Origin: Melanocharis versteri
Taxonomy: Eukaryota; Chordata; Aves; Passeriformes; Melanocharitidae
Direction of reading: 5' to 3'
NCBI GenBank assembly: GCA_013397845.1
Contig: VZTG01002823.1
Coordinates: 113,957-177,956, forward strand
DNA: 64,000 bases
In this document: positions 44,701-55,600 of the stretch, piece by piece
Position numbering within the stretch: the first letter of the stretch is position 1
Layout of the letters: each line of letters begins with the position of its first letter
Position numbers and translations under genes: made by a program
The notes under the pieces: model-generated
Seen by the model: only the letters and a program-made list of their open reading frames with translations
Told to the model about the DNA's origin: nothing
The model's database searches: none

Positions 44701-45794
44701 CAAAATCAGGTTGAACAGACCTGGAATGACCCAGCTGAAACATCTTGGCTGAGCTTCAACTGAGAAGCTGTGTTTAGTCCAAGGAAGGCTGCACTACGGT
44801 GCACATCTGGATAAGGTTTTGCCTTCAGTGCTGACCCTTCCCAGCACTGGCCTTTGGCTTTAGAAGTAAGAAATCATCGGGGAAGAGTAGATCAATAGAA
44901 ATGCCAATGACAACAAACTATCAGATCAATATCTTCCTCTTTTGTTCTGCAGTGCTGTTGGTTTCAGAGCAGATGTGCAGTGCTCTCCTGCTGAACAGCT
45001 GATGCCACTGGGCTTCAAAACCTGGGAGGTTTAGAAACCTTCCCTTCCCTGCAAGGCCTGCTCCTGGGACAGCAGCGGTTATTCTGGACACGCAAAAAGC
45101 TGCACTTTTGTGAAAAACAAACAGCAGACAATAAACCCTCTTATTTGCATGCAAAGCAAATGCATTCACGCAAACAGCAGCCTCTCACCAAACCCTGGGA
45201 TGGGCAAAGCCCTGTCCATTATTATTAGCAAGATGGATAAATCACACAGCCAGCTATGACGCCCAGGAAGCATTCACGTATCTTTCTTTTTCCCTTTCCC
45301 AGAAAAAAATGGTTTTTAAAATTTTTTATCTGAGCAGAAACAGTTCAGTCTCTGGGTCAAATTTGGCAAGTAAATGCTAAAATATTCTGCAGACCACTGA
45401 TTTAACCTGGCGTTCTCAGCAGTAGAGAGTGACCTTTTGTGTATGAACCCAAAACAAATACTGTGGGTAACACTGCTGTTACTCAGGACAACACAAACTG
45501 CTTCTCCTGGGTGTGGACAGCCCAGCAGAGACTAAGTTGGTTCTGTCACCATAGTGTGTCACACTGGGGACAAGCAGCTCATGGGTGTTCCCCAGCCCTT
45601 GATGCAGCACTGCCCACCCAGAGCCTGGCTCTCCCAGCCATCTAAAACAAGGTACAGGTGATGGGGAACTGAAATGAGTTCAAGGGAGGGGCCATGAGAG
45701 GCAGCAGTCAAAAACCATGGAAATCAAACACAGTCTGGTGTGTGCAGGACCACAGCAGAGCAAGTCAGCTCTCAGCAGCCTCCCAGAGCCTCCT

Positions 45795-45930
45795 TGAACT
45801 GTCCAAGGCCAAGCTGGATGGGGTCTGGAGCAAGCTGGTCTGGGGAAGGTGTCCCTGCCCATGGCAGGGGGTTGGAATGAGGTGGTTTTAAAGGTCTCTT
45901 CCAACCCAAACTTTTCTGTGATTCTATGAA
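45795..45930 (+). mobile_element. CR1 LINE 3' end
   Basis: Sense CR1 tail: CTGTCCAAGGCCAAGCTGGA, AGGTGTCCCTGCCCATGGCA, GGTCTCTTCCAACCCAAAC and the terminal GTGATTCTATGAA. Confidence 0.9.
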
Positions 45931-48900
45931 TAAGCCCTGTGGCAACACGACTTCCCTGCTCCCTGCTTGTTGCAGGTGAAGCAGGCTGTGTGTCCCCTTG
46001 CCAAAGCCTTGTCCTCCCAGCATTCCCACACTGTTAACAAAAACATTTACAGCACCTGCTCCTACAGCAGATAAAAAGTAATATCTCCAAGGTCTTTACT
46101 GATAAGGGTGAGTTTCTGCCTAAAAGTAGCCCAGCATGGCTCCTGCTAGAACCACAGCTTTACTGAGACGAGTAACCAGCTAAGCCAAGCAATCCTTTCA
46201 GCTTCAGAGGCACCCCTTTACAGGACTCGTGACGAGGGCAAACACCAGCACCCACACTCTGGGCTGAGCACTGAACCACCAGACGAGTCAGTGCCAGCAG
46301 ACACAGGCTCCACGTGGACATCCCATCAAACTCTGCATGGCTGGTAGGCTTGGGGGGGCTGAAAGACATCAAGTGAGTGCTGCTTTTCTGGGAGCATCCG
46401 AGGGGAGCCACACTCGTGCCTAGCACAGGAGATGTTGCCCTGTGACAACTCTATATCCGGAGTCACGCCCTGTGTATGATCTCCAAACATATCCACTAAA
46501 TATCCCTGCACTGGTATCATATTTCTGCTGTTACTTTATCTGTTGCTCTCAGAACAGAAAACTAAGACCAAATCCTGCCACCAGCTTCACCCTGTGGCTT
46601 TAATCAAAATCCCAATGAGCTAAACCCACCTGCAGGGCAGCAGGAACTGATCAAGTATCCCTTGATTAATCCATAATCATCACAGCATACATGGTGAGAC
46701 CTGGATGGACAGGTCCCACTTAGCAGCTACACAGCGGCCCAAAACAATCATATTAACCCATGAGATGAAGAAGCTGAGAAGGCAACAAAAATAAGACTTC
46801 TGTCTGGTTTGGTTGTTAAAAGCAGACTTCTCTGAATAAGAAAAAAAATAGTGTGTGGTCCTTTAAATAAGGCAGTGGCCTCCAACCACTGAATCATTTA
46901 ATCCCCTCTCGCTGGCAGCTGCTTTATCCCCAGCCTCCCCCCGAGGCACATCTGCAGCCCCTGTCCCAGGGCAGGAAGGGCAGCCCCAGTGGGGACTGCA
47001 GCTCCCCGAGGTGGGGTGTCCCCACCGGTGTCCCCACCCCGTGCAGCCCCAGCCCCATCACAGGGTTCTTCATGTGTCCGTGGCTGAGGTTAAGGCTGCT
47101 GCCTCGATGTTCCCCTTTGGGGATGGTGGTGGCACAGCCAAAGGACATCACTCCTTTTGCACGCACCAGCGACAGCCTCCAGCCAGGGGAGAGGCCACAG
47201 CTCACGCTGGAGCTAGGCTTGGGCTGTGTGTTTGCGTGGGGATTTGAAAGGGATTTATTTAATGCTCCATCACCCCATGTGTCTCTGAACAGCGAATGTG
47301 TCTGACGGATGCATTACCCATCTTCTCTGCTCAACCTGGCATGGATGACACAGAGCAAGAGAGAAAGGGGCTGGGAGAAATTTTAGCTGGATAATATCAA
47401 ATGGCAAAGCACTCCCGGGGTTTGCTGTGCTGGGATTTTACCCCAGTTTCTGTTTATGCCCACGCACCACTGAGGTTCCCCTCTGATGCAGACGGAAGCA
47501 CCTGATATGGGTTTATAGAAACATCCATGTGGATGTTTCCTTTCAGCCTGTCCTAGATGCCTCTTAGCAATGCAGAACAACCCCAGAATAATCCTTTCCA
47601 TTGCCCTAAGCATAAATTAAACCCATGACCAGTTCCACTACAGACAAGAAACTTAAATAATGAAGAGGGTGCCCTGTGCGTGCTGGGCTCATCCCCTGCC
47701 CAGCGGTGTCAGGGCTGCAGCCCCAGTGCATCAGGGTAAGAGCTCGTGGGGTCAGGGAGGCACAGCTCACCACTCCAGGCACTTCCTTTCACCTGCCCAG
47801 CTAATTGCAAGTGAATTCCCCCAGCTGAACTGCCCCACTGAGGTCCCATAAAGAATGTAGAGACAACCCCTCAATTAAAGAAATTACAGCCTGTGCAGCC
47901 AACTCACTACCTGAGACTGGGCAGTATAATGTCTCCCTGAGACTTCCAATATAATTTCATGTGACTGGGATACAAAGAACTCTGAAGCTCACCCAGGACT
48001 CCTGTTGCAGAGCCAGTAACTCAAGTGAGGTTTTATAAGTCTCAAGTCAGGGCTTTAATAACAGGACTGTCCTTCCTCACGCTGGGATTCATCGTGGCAC
48101 TAGTCATCAGATGAGACAGCAAGATTAATCCTTCTTCTTATCCTCCTACACGGATGCCTCCATCACTCTGACCCCTGTAGGTACTCACTGAGGTTCCAGC
48201 TGATGCAAAAAGAAGAAAAAGAGTGGCCAAGCATCCTGGCAATGTTTCTAAAAATACCAGTACTGCTGCAATGCTCCACCTGGCCTCTGCTCGGAGACAC
48301 TGTCACCTGAACTTTGCAGTGGATGTCTGGGAGATGTTGCTGTTCCGGGAGATGGCTTGTGATGCCACAGACCAAATCAAAGAGAGAACACTCTTCAGAG
48401 CCATGGACACGAGCCACTGGACATGCAGAGCAAGCAGGTGGAGGGGTAACCAGCTCCCATCACTACATCCCAGTGGCTGCTTGCTATGATGTCCCTGTGC
48501 AGCCTGGTGCTTGCAGACAGAGGTGCTTTTCTGTGAAATATCAGTCGTTCCTAACAGACAGCTGACACTCTCCAAGCACCTTCACTAAAGGATGGGAGTG
48601 TGATGTGCTGTGCCTTCAGACCTGCTTGTCTAACAGAGGCTGCTGGAGGGATGGCAGCCAGCACACACAGACACACAAATGGCACAGGAAAGGTGCTGCA
48701 GCTTCTCCCTCTTAGTTTTACACAGTTGTTTTCTTTGGAAACATAACCCAAATCAGTGCACTTTTGTAAGACCAACAAAAATGTTTTGGGGTGACCAAGC
48801 ACGCGCATTGGGACCCTGATGTAAATCTAAGGGGAACCCAAGCTGCTTGTCTTGAGCATTCCATTAGTCAGTTTTGATGATGTCAAAACATTTCGAGAAA

Positions 48901-50891
48901 CAGCACTGAGGAAAACTCCTCAAACAAATGGAATTGGAGATGAGCCCTTCCTCTCTGAGGAGATCTCTTGGAAGGAAAGAGAGCCCATAAGGTGAGGATG
49001 CTGGAAGCCCTAGGGGTCAGTAGGCCGAGAGATATTGACTGTTTTAATGCAAAGCTGTGCAGACAGAGACAACCCAGAAAAGCAGGAACTGTGGTATTTA
49101 AATGGCATGACTAATTAGTCACAGATGAGACAAGTATGAGGGGCTTATGAGAGGTAAACGAACATTTTAATAACAGTAAGGAAGAAAGTCAATAGGGCAG
49201 CTTTTGCTGGCTTCTTCTTATCTCTCTGTATTTAGAGTCACAAAAAAAGAAAATTATGTCCCACGAAATTGGAATGGCCAAATTTGATGCTGATAAGAAA
49301 AAGTAGCCAAGATAATCTCCACAGCAGCTGGTGGAGATCCCTGCGACAAGGTGTTATTGAGGCCAAAGCCTTGGTCAAATTCAAAATAGGATTAAGTATT
49401 CAAATGACCAGTCAGATGGCCACCTGCTACAGAAAAGTGGGCAGAAATTAGTTTGGTCTAGAAATTGGACAGTGCCTGGAGACAAAAGAAACTCTGCTGC
49501 AAATGTATCATCGTGTGATTGGCTGCTATGGAAAATTTCACCTTAATCTGAGGGTGACCTCGCTGATGTGACTTGTTGAGAGAGTAACTTGTCCTCATTC
49601 AGTTCTTCATCTACATTTAATCAACTGGAAGAGAACCATTAGAGGGGTAGCTGTAAAAATTCAAGATTCAATTCCTGCAAGATTGGAAGGTTGAAAACTC
49701 GTGAGAACAGGGTAAAGATTAATGAGAAAGAGCTGAAGTGATCCTCTGACAAAACATTTGCAACATTTATTACTCAAGGCGGTAGCAGGTTGTTGTGCAT
49801 AGCTAACAGCAGGTGCCACTGGATAAAACAGAGGAAAACTTATAAAAAGGAGAGCAAGGCTGGAATAAAACAGCATCTGGAAAGCTACTAAACAGCAAAG
49901 TCCTCTGAAGAAAGATCTCTGAGCAGCAGAGGGAAGGTGGAAGATGGGGGTGGTATCATGGTGCTGCACAGTGCTTGTTAAGAGGACACAAAAGTCCCCC
50001 TCGACTGCTGCCAAACTGCCAGTGCTCTGGTTCACCAGCCCCAATGAATAAATATGAATCCAATTATTCTGAACCCACACACAGAGATAAGCCCCCCTCA
50101 CACTCGGCCACACTGCCAATCCTTTCAGAAGCACACCAGCCCATGTCCTTTACTTACATGCCCTGCAAGCACCAAGGAGCTGGGCGTGAGCACAAAAGGC
50201 TGGTAGTGCTGTCAGCTGCAGCTCACCACGGTCTTAAAAGTGATGCAGAACAAGAGGGAATAACAAGTGGAGTTTTCTCTTTTGCACAGATGAAGTACCA
50301 GGGCAGCTCCTGATATCAGCCATCCACAGCTCTATCCAGTGTCCAGGGACTGAGCAAAAGCAGCTGGGGGAAGCCAGAGAGTGTGAAGAGAAACAACAAC
50401 CAAATGTGAAGCACGGGGACCACAGACAAGGACAGGAGAGTTGCTGCAGCTCTGAGTGTTGCTTTCAGGCAACCAAAGAATAAGGAAAAGAATAAAAACA
50501 GAGTTTCTAAACTGCTGGTTGTAAGGAAGGTAATCAGCTGACTGCACTTTGGCTCTGTGCTGTATGATGTGATGTGTGCTGGCCAGAGCAGCAGGAAGGG
50601 AACAGAGCATCCTGTCATCCTGTGATGACACCTTCTGCTGGCCAGCAGTAGGCTGGGAGAGGTCTTTTCAGTGCCTTTTTTGGGAAGAGAGGGACTGCAA
50701 GGAGACTTCTGTGAGGCAGGGAAGAGACCAAAGTAAAGCTATGCTGGAGAGAGGAAGGAGTCTGGTAAGAAACTGGGAAGATTATGGCACTCATCTGGAA
50801 AGAAACAAAAACTGCCACAGAAGTCAAGGCTGGAAAGGAAATCGGAGATGGCGTGTGGTCCGCTCTCCTGGCCAAAGACAGGGTCATGGAT
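45931..50891. other. Intergenic DNA; no gene seen
   Basis: Unique sequence, with a 10-bp-arm hairpin at 47518-47539 and a moderately GC-rich patch at 46920-47240. Several open frames of 60-160 codons overlap on both strands without a recognisable domain. No other structure noticed. Confidence 0.5.
47518..47539. repeat. Short perfect hairpin
   Basis: GAAACATCCA and TGGATGTTTC form 10-bp complementary arms around a 2-base loop. Probably incidental. Confidence 0.6.
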
Positions 50892-50960
50892 ATAGAATCA
50901 CAGAATAGTTTGGGTTGGAAGGGACCTTTAAAGGTCACCTAGTCCAACCCCCCCCCATCC
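50892..50960 (-). mobile_element. CR1 LINE 3' end, antisense
   Basis: TATAGAATCACAGAATAGTT, then TGGGTTGGAAGGGACCTTTA, AAGGTCACCTAGTCCAACCC and a C run, a close match to the CR1 terminus in antisense. The similarity fades to the right of the C run. Among the best preserved copies in the window. Confidence 0.9.
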
Positions 50961-51875
50961 GTGTTTACCAGTGCAATGTCACTGTCAGTGTGTCCCCAGA
51001 AGGTCACTGCCCTTGATGCAGCTTCTGTCGGGGTCACTCACGTTAGGCAAACATTGGCTTCTGAACTGATCTGGTTGCACTGAAGGATCCCACCTTTAAC
51101 TTTTATCAGCAGACATTTATTTCAGTATTTGTAGGATGAAAACTATCCCTCTGCTCAAGACACAGCCCTCGCTGGGAATAGGTCCTGTTAGAAGCTATAG
51201 AATGAAACTGTAACAGAGACGGAAAACAGATCCTCACCAGGCATCGCTGGAGACAAACCCAGTTTGGATTTGTTGTCAAAATGGCACAATACAGATACAG
51301 ACAGGGAGTGTTTCTAGAGCAAACCAAACACCAGAAACTGATCAACAAAACTGCAAAAAGCAATAATCTTGATCATGAATTCCAGCTATCCTCTAAAGTA
51401 GCTACGGAAATAAAACATTAAATACATCCTGCACCTGATACCTAACTCCTCCCAGCCGGGCCGTGCAGAGGGCTGGACAGCACAGCGTGCTGCACTGCAT
51501 GAGGCATTATTTTAGTCCGAATTCTGCCTGTTCCGGGATTACAGCATTAACACCCGAATCTCACAGTGCAGCTCAAGGAGAAAACAAAAACGAGGTTCCC
51601 CACGCTCTGTCCCTGGGGTGAGGAAAGCCCTGCGCTGGAGGAGGCAGCCAGGAGAGTTATTTTTCAGCAGCCAGACAGTTTTGGGGGAGGCCACCCGCAG
51701 CCCTCAGGACGCTTGGACAGGCAAAGAGGACTCGCTGGGAGGGGAGGTGGCCATGGGGGTAGCAGCCCCGTGCAGGGAGCTCTCCCGGGGCCGCCACGGC
51801 CCGTGGGTATTGCCGACGGTCACATGCGGCAGGCGGGGAGGGGAAGCGCTGAATAATTGAGGAGCTGCAGCGCCC

Positions 51876-51898
51876 TCCTCCCTCCCTCCCTCCCTCCC
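51876..51898. repeat. CCCT/CTCC tandem repeat at gap edge
   Basis: Uninterrupted CCT/CCCT units run directly into the gap. Polypyrimidine tracts of this kind are common in GC-rich promoters and can adopt triplex structure. The true length is unknown because of the gap. Confidence 0.85.
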
Positions 51899-52224
51899 NN
51901 NNNNNNNNNNNNNNNNNNNNNNNNNNNNNNNNNNNNNNNNNNNNNNNNNNNNNNNNNNNNNNNNNNNNNNNNNNNNNNNNNNNNNNNNNNNNNNNNNNNN
52001 NNNNNNNNNNNNNNNNNNNNNNNNNNNNNNNNNNNNNNNNNNNNNNNNNNNNNNNNNNNNNNNNNNNNNNNNNNNNNNNNNNNNNNNNNNNNNNNNNNNN
52101 NNNNNNNNNNNNNNNNNNNNNNNNNNNNNNNNNNNNNNNNNNNNNNNNNNNNNNNNNNNNNNNNNNNNNNNNNNNNNNNNNNNNNNNNNNNNNNNNNNNN
52201 NNNNNNNNNNNNNNNNNNNNNNNN
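51899..52224. other. Assembly gap, 326 undetermined bases
   Basis: A run of N between a CCCT tandem repeat (left) and very GC-rich sequence (right), a typical dropout of sequencing through extreme GC in bird promoters. Frames drawn across it are meaningless. Confidence 0.99.
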
Positions 52225-52235
52225 CGGCGGTGCCG

Positions 52236-52256
52236 GGCGCTGTCCCCGGTGCTGAA
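52236..52256 (-). promoter_or_regulatory. RE1/NRSE site, REST (NRSF) binding motif
   Basis: On the minus strand this reads TTCAGCACC, then GGGG, then ACAGCGCC. It matches the 21-base RE1 consensus (TTCAGCACCATGGACAGCGCC from established knowledge) at 19 of 21 positions, with only the two central bases changed and both halves intact. REST silences neuronal genes outside neurons. The site is 12 bases right of the assembly gap inside the CpG island. Confidence 0.75.
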
Positions 52257-52680
52257 GCCCCGACGGGGCGGCCCCGGCCCCGGCGCGACCCCGCTGCCCC
52301 CCGCAGACGGGCCCCGGTTCCGGCCCCGTCCTCCCCCCCGGCGCCTGCAAAACTCCCTGCGACTTGGAGGCCGGTAATGGAGTTGGCTTCCTCTTTGCGT
52401 CACCCCGGCTCGGTGGTGTTTATTGATTCCACACGGGTATTTTGGAGCCGCCTGGTACCAGCCTCGGGCCCGGCGAGGTGTGCTCCAGCAGCACGGTTGA
52501 AAAGCCTAATCTCTGCTCTGACAACCGCTCTGCAGCCCGGGTTTCGTGGCCTGTTAAATGATAGTCTATACGGATCGACTTAGTGCCCTCCTGTCACAGG
52601 CTGTGCCGAGAGCGCTCTAACGCAGGGCTCTGAAAGCAGCACCGCTCTGGAGAGGAGGGGGAAGCCGGGTCTGGCCGACC

Positions 52681-55600
52681 CCAGAGAAGATTTTTGTCTC
52701 GAAAGAACCATGTCTGATCTAATCTAGCGTATTAAGTAATTAATTCTCCCAGTGTCCCTGAGTAGCAGGCAAGTACATTTCAGCATGCCAAGGCATTTGT
52801 TTAGCTGCCCAAAAACTGTCATGAGACTGAAAGTCTGATTGCTAAAGATATTTACGTTTGTTTGTTTTATTGGTACACATTGCTAAGGCATGTGACTTAC
52901 CAGAGTTGAAAAACATATTGTAAACAAACAAAAACCCTCAAACAAGCCAAAAACAACACTAGAGAGGAAAGTTACCTAGATTAAACTCAGTATCTGTTCT
53001 TAAAATGTACTGCTCCATGGGGAATCCCTTTGCATGAGAACAGAGAATTAGGGGGTCCTGCAGAGGTCCAGGGTCTGATTTCCCATTTTCATCTATCAAA
53101 GCTGATAAACTTTTCCAACAAAACAGTTACTGATGGGGAGTAAATAGTGTCAACAAGGAATCTCGGGTCCTCTTGACATGAACTCAAATGTGCAGTACAT
53201 ACCTGAGAAGACAGCACAGATGCAATAGCTGTGATAAGACAAGTAATTGAACAAGAAAAACAGAAAAAAAAGGCTTGTTTAGCTGCTCTTCAGTGAGTGG
53301 AGAGGTAGGAAGGAAATTTTACCTCAGCCCTTGAAAACAGACTGCTAGAGTACAGCAGACATCAAAAAAATGACAACAAAATTGGAAGTAACGGGGAAAA
53401 AAAAGGAAAGAAGAGCCAAAGCCTGTCAAGGACTGGAGAAAGGCCCTTACAGTGAAGGAATTACAGCACCTGAGAACTCACTTCATTAAAAAGCAGGATG
53501 GGAGGTGATGTGAATCCTTGAATCTAAGAGCCTCTACAGAAAGAAATTACCAGGCACCAGGAGTCATGCCTCCATCTGTCAAAGAGAGGCACAACATGAG
53601 CTGGGGCTGAGATGCTGAAGCCAAAACATTCCAGTTTAAGGGAGGGATCACATTTTTGAACAGAGGAGTGCTGACGACCTGATGAAGGAGCCATCAGAAA
53701 ACCTGCTGGATTCTCCATCTGTTTATGTCAAGATTTGATGTCCTCCCAAAATATGCAACTTAGCCAATGCAAGTCATTGGGCTCCCTGCAGGAGTAATTG
53801 CCTGGAAACTAATGGTCTGAGACTCAGACAGAATTAACTCGGAGGACTTAATGGTACCTTTGATCCTTAATTCCCTAAATAAGGCACGGAGATGTTACAA
53901 CTTCATTTCCAGGTGCCCCCGCCACCCCTCTAGATTAGTACAACCCCCCATCAGGTGGGATTTTTAACCGCATGCCAAGAGCAGAACGAATGCCTGACCA
54001 ACTTCTGTTTTGAATCCTCCAGTTTTCCAACTGGTTTCATTAATTAACTCTCCCCAAGAAGAATCTCTTTCTTTGTGCATGTTGCAGTAAAGGGAAGCAT
54101 TTTAAGACATAAATCGTTCTCCTCAGGGAGTTATTCATGGCTCTCAAGTCAAGACATATCTTATCCTTCTCTAATTATTTTCGGATTATACGAAAATGAT
54201 GGAAATTCATTCTTTGTGTAGCTTCGGAGTCTCAGATGGGATCATATCAGAAAGGATTCCAGCCAAAATTATTTTAAAGGATATACTTGTGGGCTGATTT
54301 GACACTACTTCTTTCTGAAGACAGTCTGTTTTCTCAGTTCTTACATCACGCACATGTAAGAAGATTTCTTCCACGTTCCCTTTAAGGCAACAGGAGATTT
54401 TCTAGAAAATTCAATGAGAACAGGAAAACCTCCTAATGGCTAAATTAATGGTTTTTCTCTGAAGCCCTGCAACATTCAAGCAAACAGGATGGCAAGAACT
54501 TACACAAACATAAACACAATCCTGGGCTCTTCATGGAGCCAAGAAAACAAAGAAGAAAACAGAGCAGTCTGTAACTGACTTCTTAACCCCCAAATAATCA
54601 AAACTTCACTTTCAGAGCACCTGAGCTATTAAAATTATCGTAATGTTTATGCAACATATTGTTTAGATTATTAAGACACTTTAAAAATAAGAATGTAAAA
54701 ACAAAGCAAATACTTCTTCAGCCGTGTGTGGCAGTGGGATCGGTATGTCACACAAAAACAACATTAGCAGGGGGCAGAATTTGTGACTTTCACATTAATT
54801 AAAAAAAAAAAAATTAAAACCTCCAAATCACTCCCAGATTTGTGCCCTCTATAATATATAAAGCCATGGTTGGGTCTGAGCTTGCCAGTCTGTGAGAGAC
54901 AGTAGATCTAGGTAAGCAAAGTATCCAGAGCTCAGAAATACAGCAGGCATTTTTCAGCTACTTCCTATGGATATGAAAGCCTGGCCAGAGCCTCACCTCA
55001 GTCCAGGGTGAGTCTGCTGAACTCATTAAACCACCCACGTGTGAATGGGAGCAGACTCAGATCCACGGAGATTCCTAAGACATTTTTCATTTACAAGGAA
55101 CGAGACGTAGCTAAGCTGTGGTTGTCATCGAGAAAATGCCAAAACTGAAAGAACTGGAAACTGCAATTTTTCTCTTGTATATTGAGAAAAATTCTCTTGA
55201 GTTTCCTTGGCTCATTGAATAGCAGCCCTGCTTCCAGACTATGCAGTCCTCTTCAGGGGACTGGGTGCCCTGGCCAGTGTTTATGTTCCCACCACAGCCC
55301 ATCCCTTGCTGTCACGAGGTTGGAACATCTCTAAGAGAAAACTATTTTTTTCCTACAATAAAACTGTCAGAGCCAAGCCCAGGCACTTATGAAACAAAGC
55401 CAGCGAGGTGGAGCCACACAGCACATGACTCTATTGTTTCTGTTCCTCTGCACAGTCACTGTATCAATAATTCATTGGAGGTCATGATACCATAAATGAA
55501 ATCTACCTGGCAGGTGAACAGAAGAAGAGCTTCTGCAGCACATGCGTTTCCAGCACCACATCCTAATTCTGAGAGGACAGAGCTGCAGGATAAAAGTGGC

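Larger units (their letters stand above)
37291..45794. other. Intergenic DNA with two CpG-retaining blocks; no gene seen
   Basis: Contains the candidate elements at 40190-40480 and 44131-44700, a perfect 16-bp tandem duplication at 40033-40064 and a single undetermined base at 40006. Otherwise AT-leaning unique DNA with T- and A-rich runs. No RNA gene recognised. Confidence 0.5.
51600..52680 (+). promoter_or_regulatory. SLC7A14: CpG island, candidate SLC7A14 promoter and upstream non-coding exon
   Basis: The strongest CpG island of the intergenic region. The part right of the gap (52225-52380) is extremely CpG-dense, and a CCCT repeat abuts the gap on the left. It lies about 11 kb upstream of the SLC7A14 first coding exon, which is itself entered through a splice acceptor, so an upstream promoter with a non-coding exon must exist. 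An RE1 silencer motif lies inside the island, as expected for a neuron-restricted gene. The exact start site and exon are not visible and may be in the gap; a weak donor-like GT at 52374 is one possibility. Strand is inferred from the gene it would serve. Confidence 0.5.

Noticed and set aside
51657..52403. Long frames crossing 51.7-52.4 kb
   Set aside because: Most of their length is the N gap, so the reading frame across it has no meaning.
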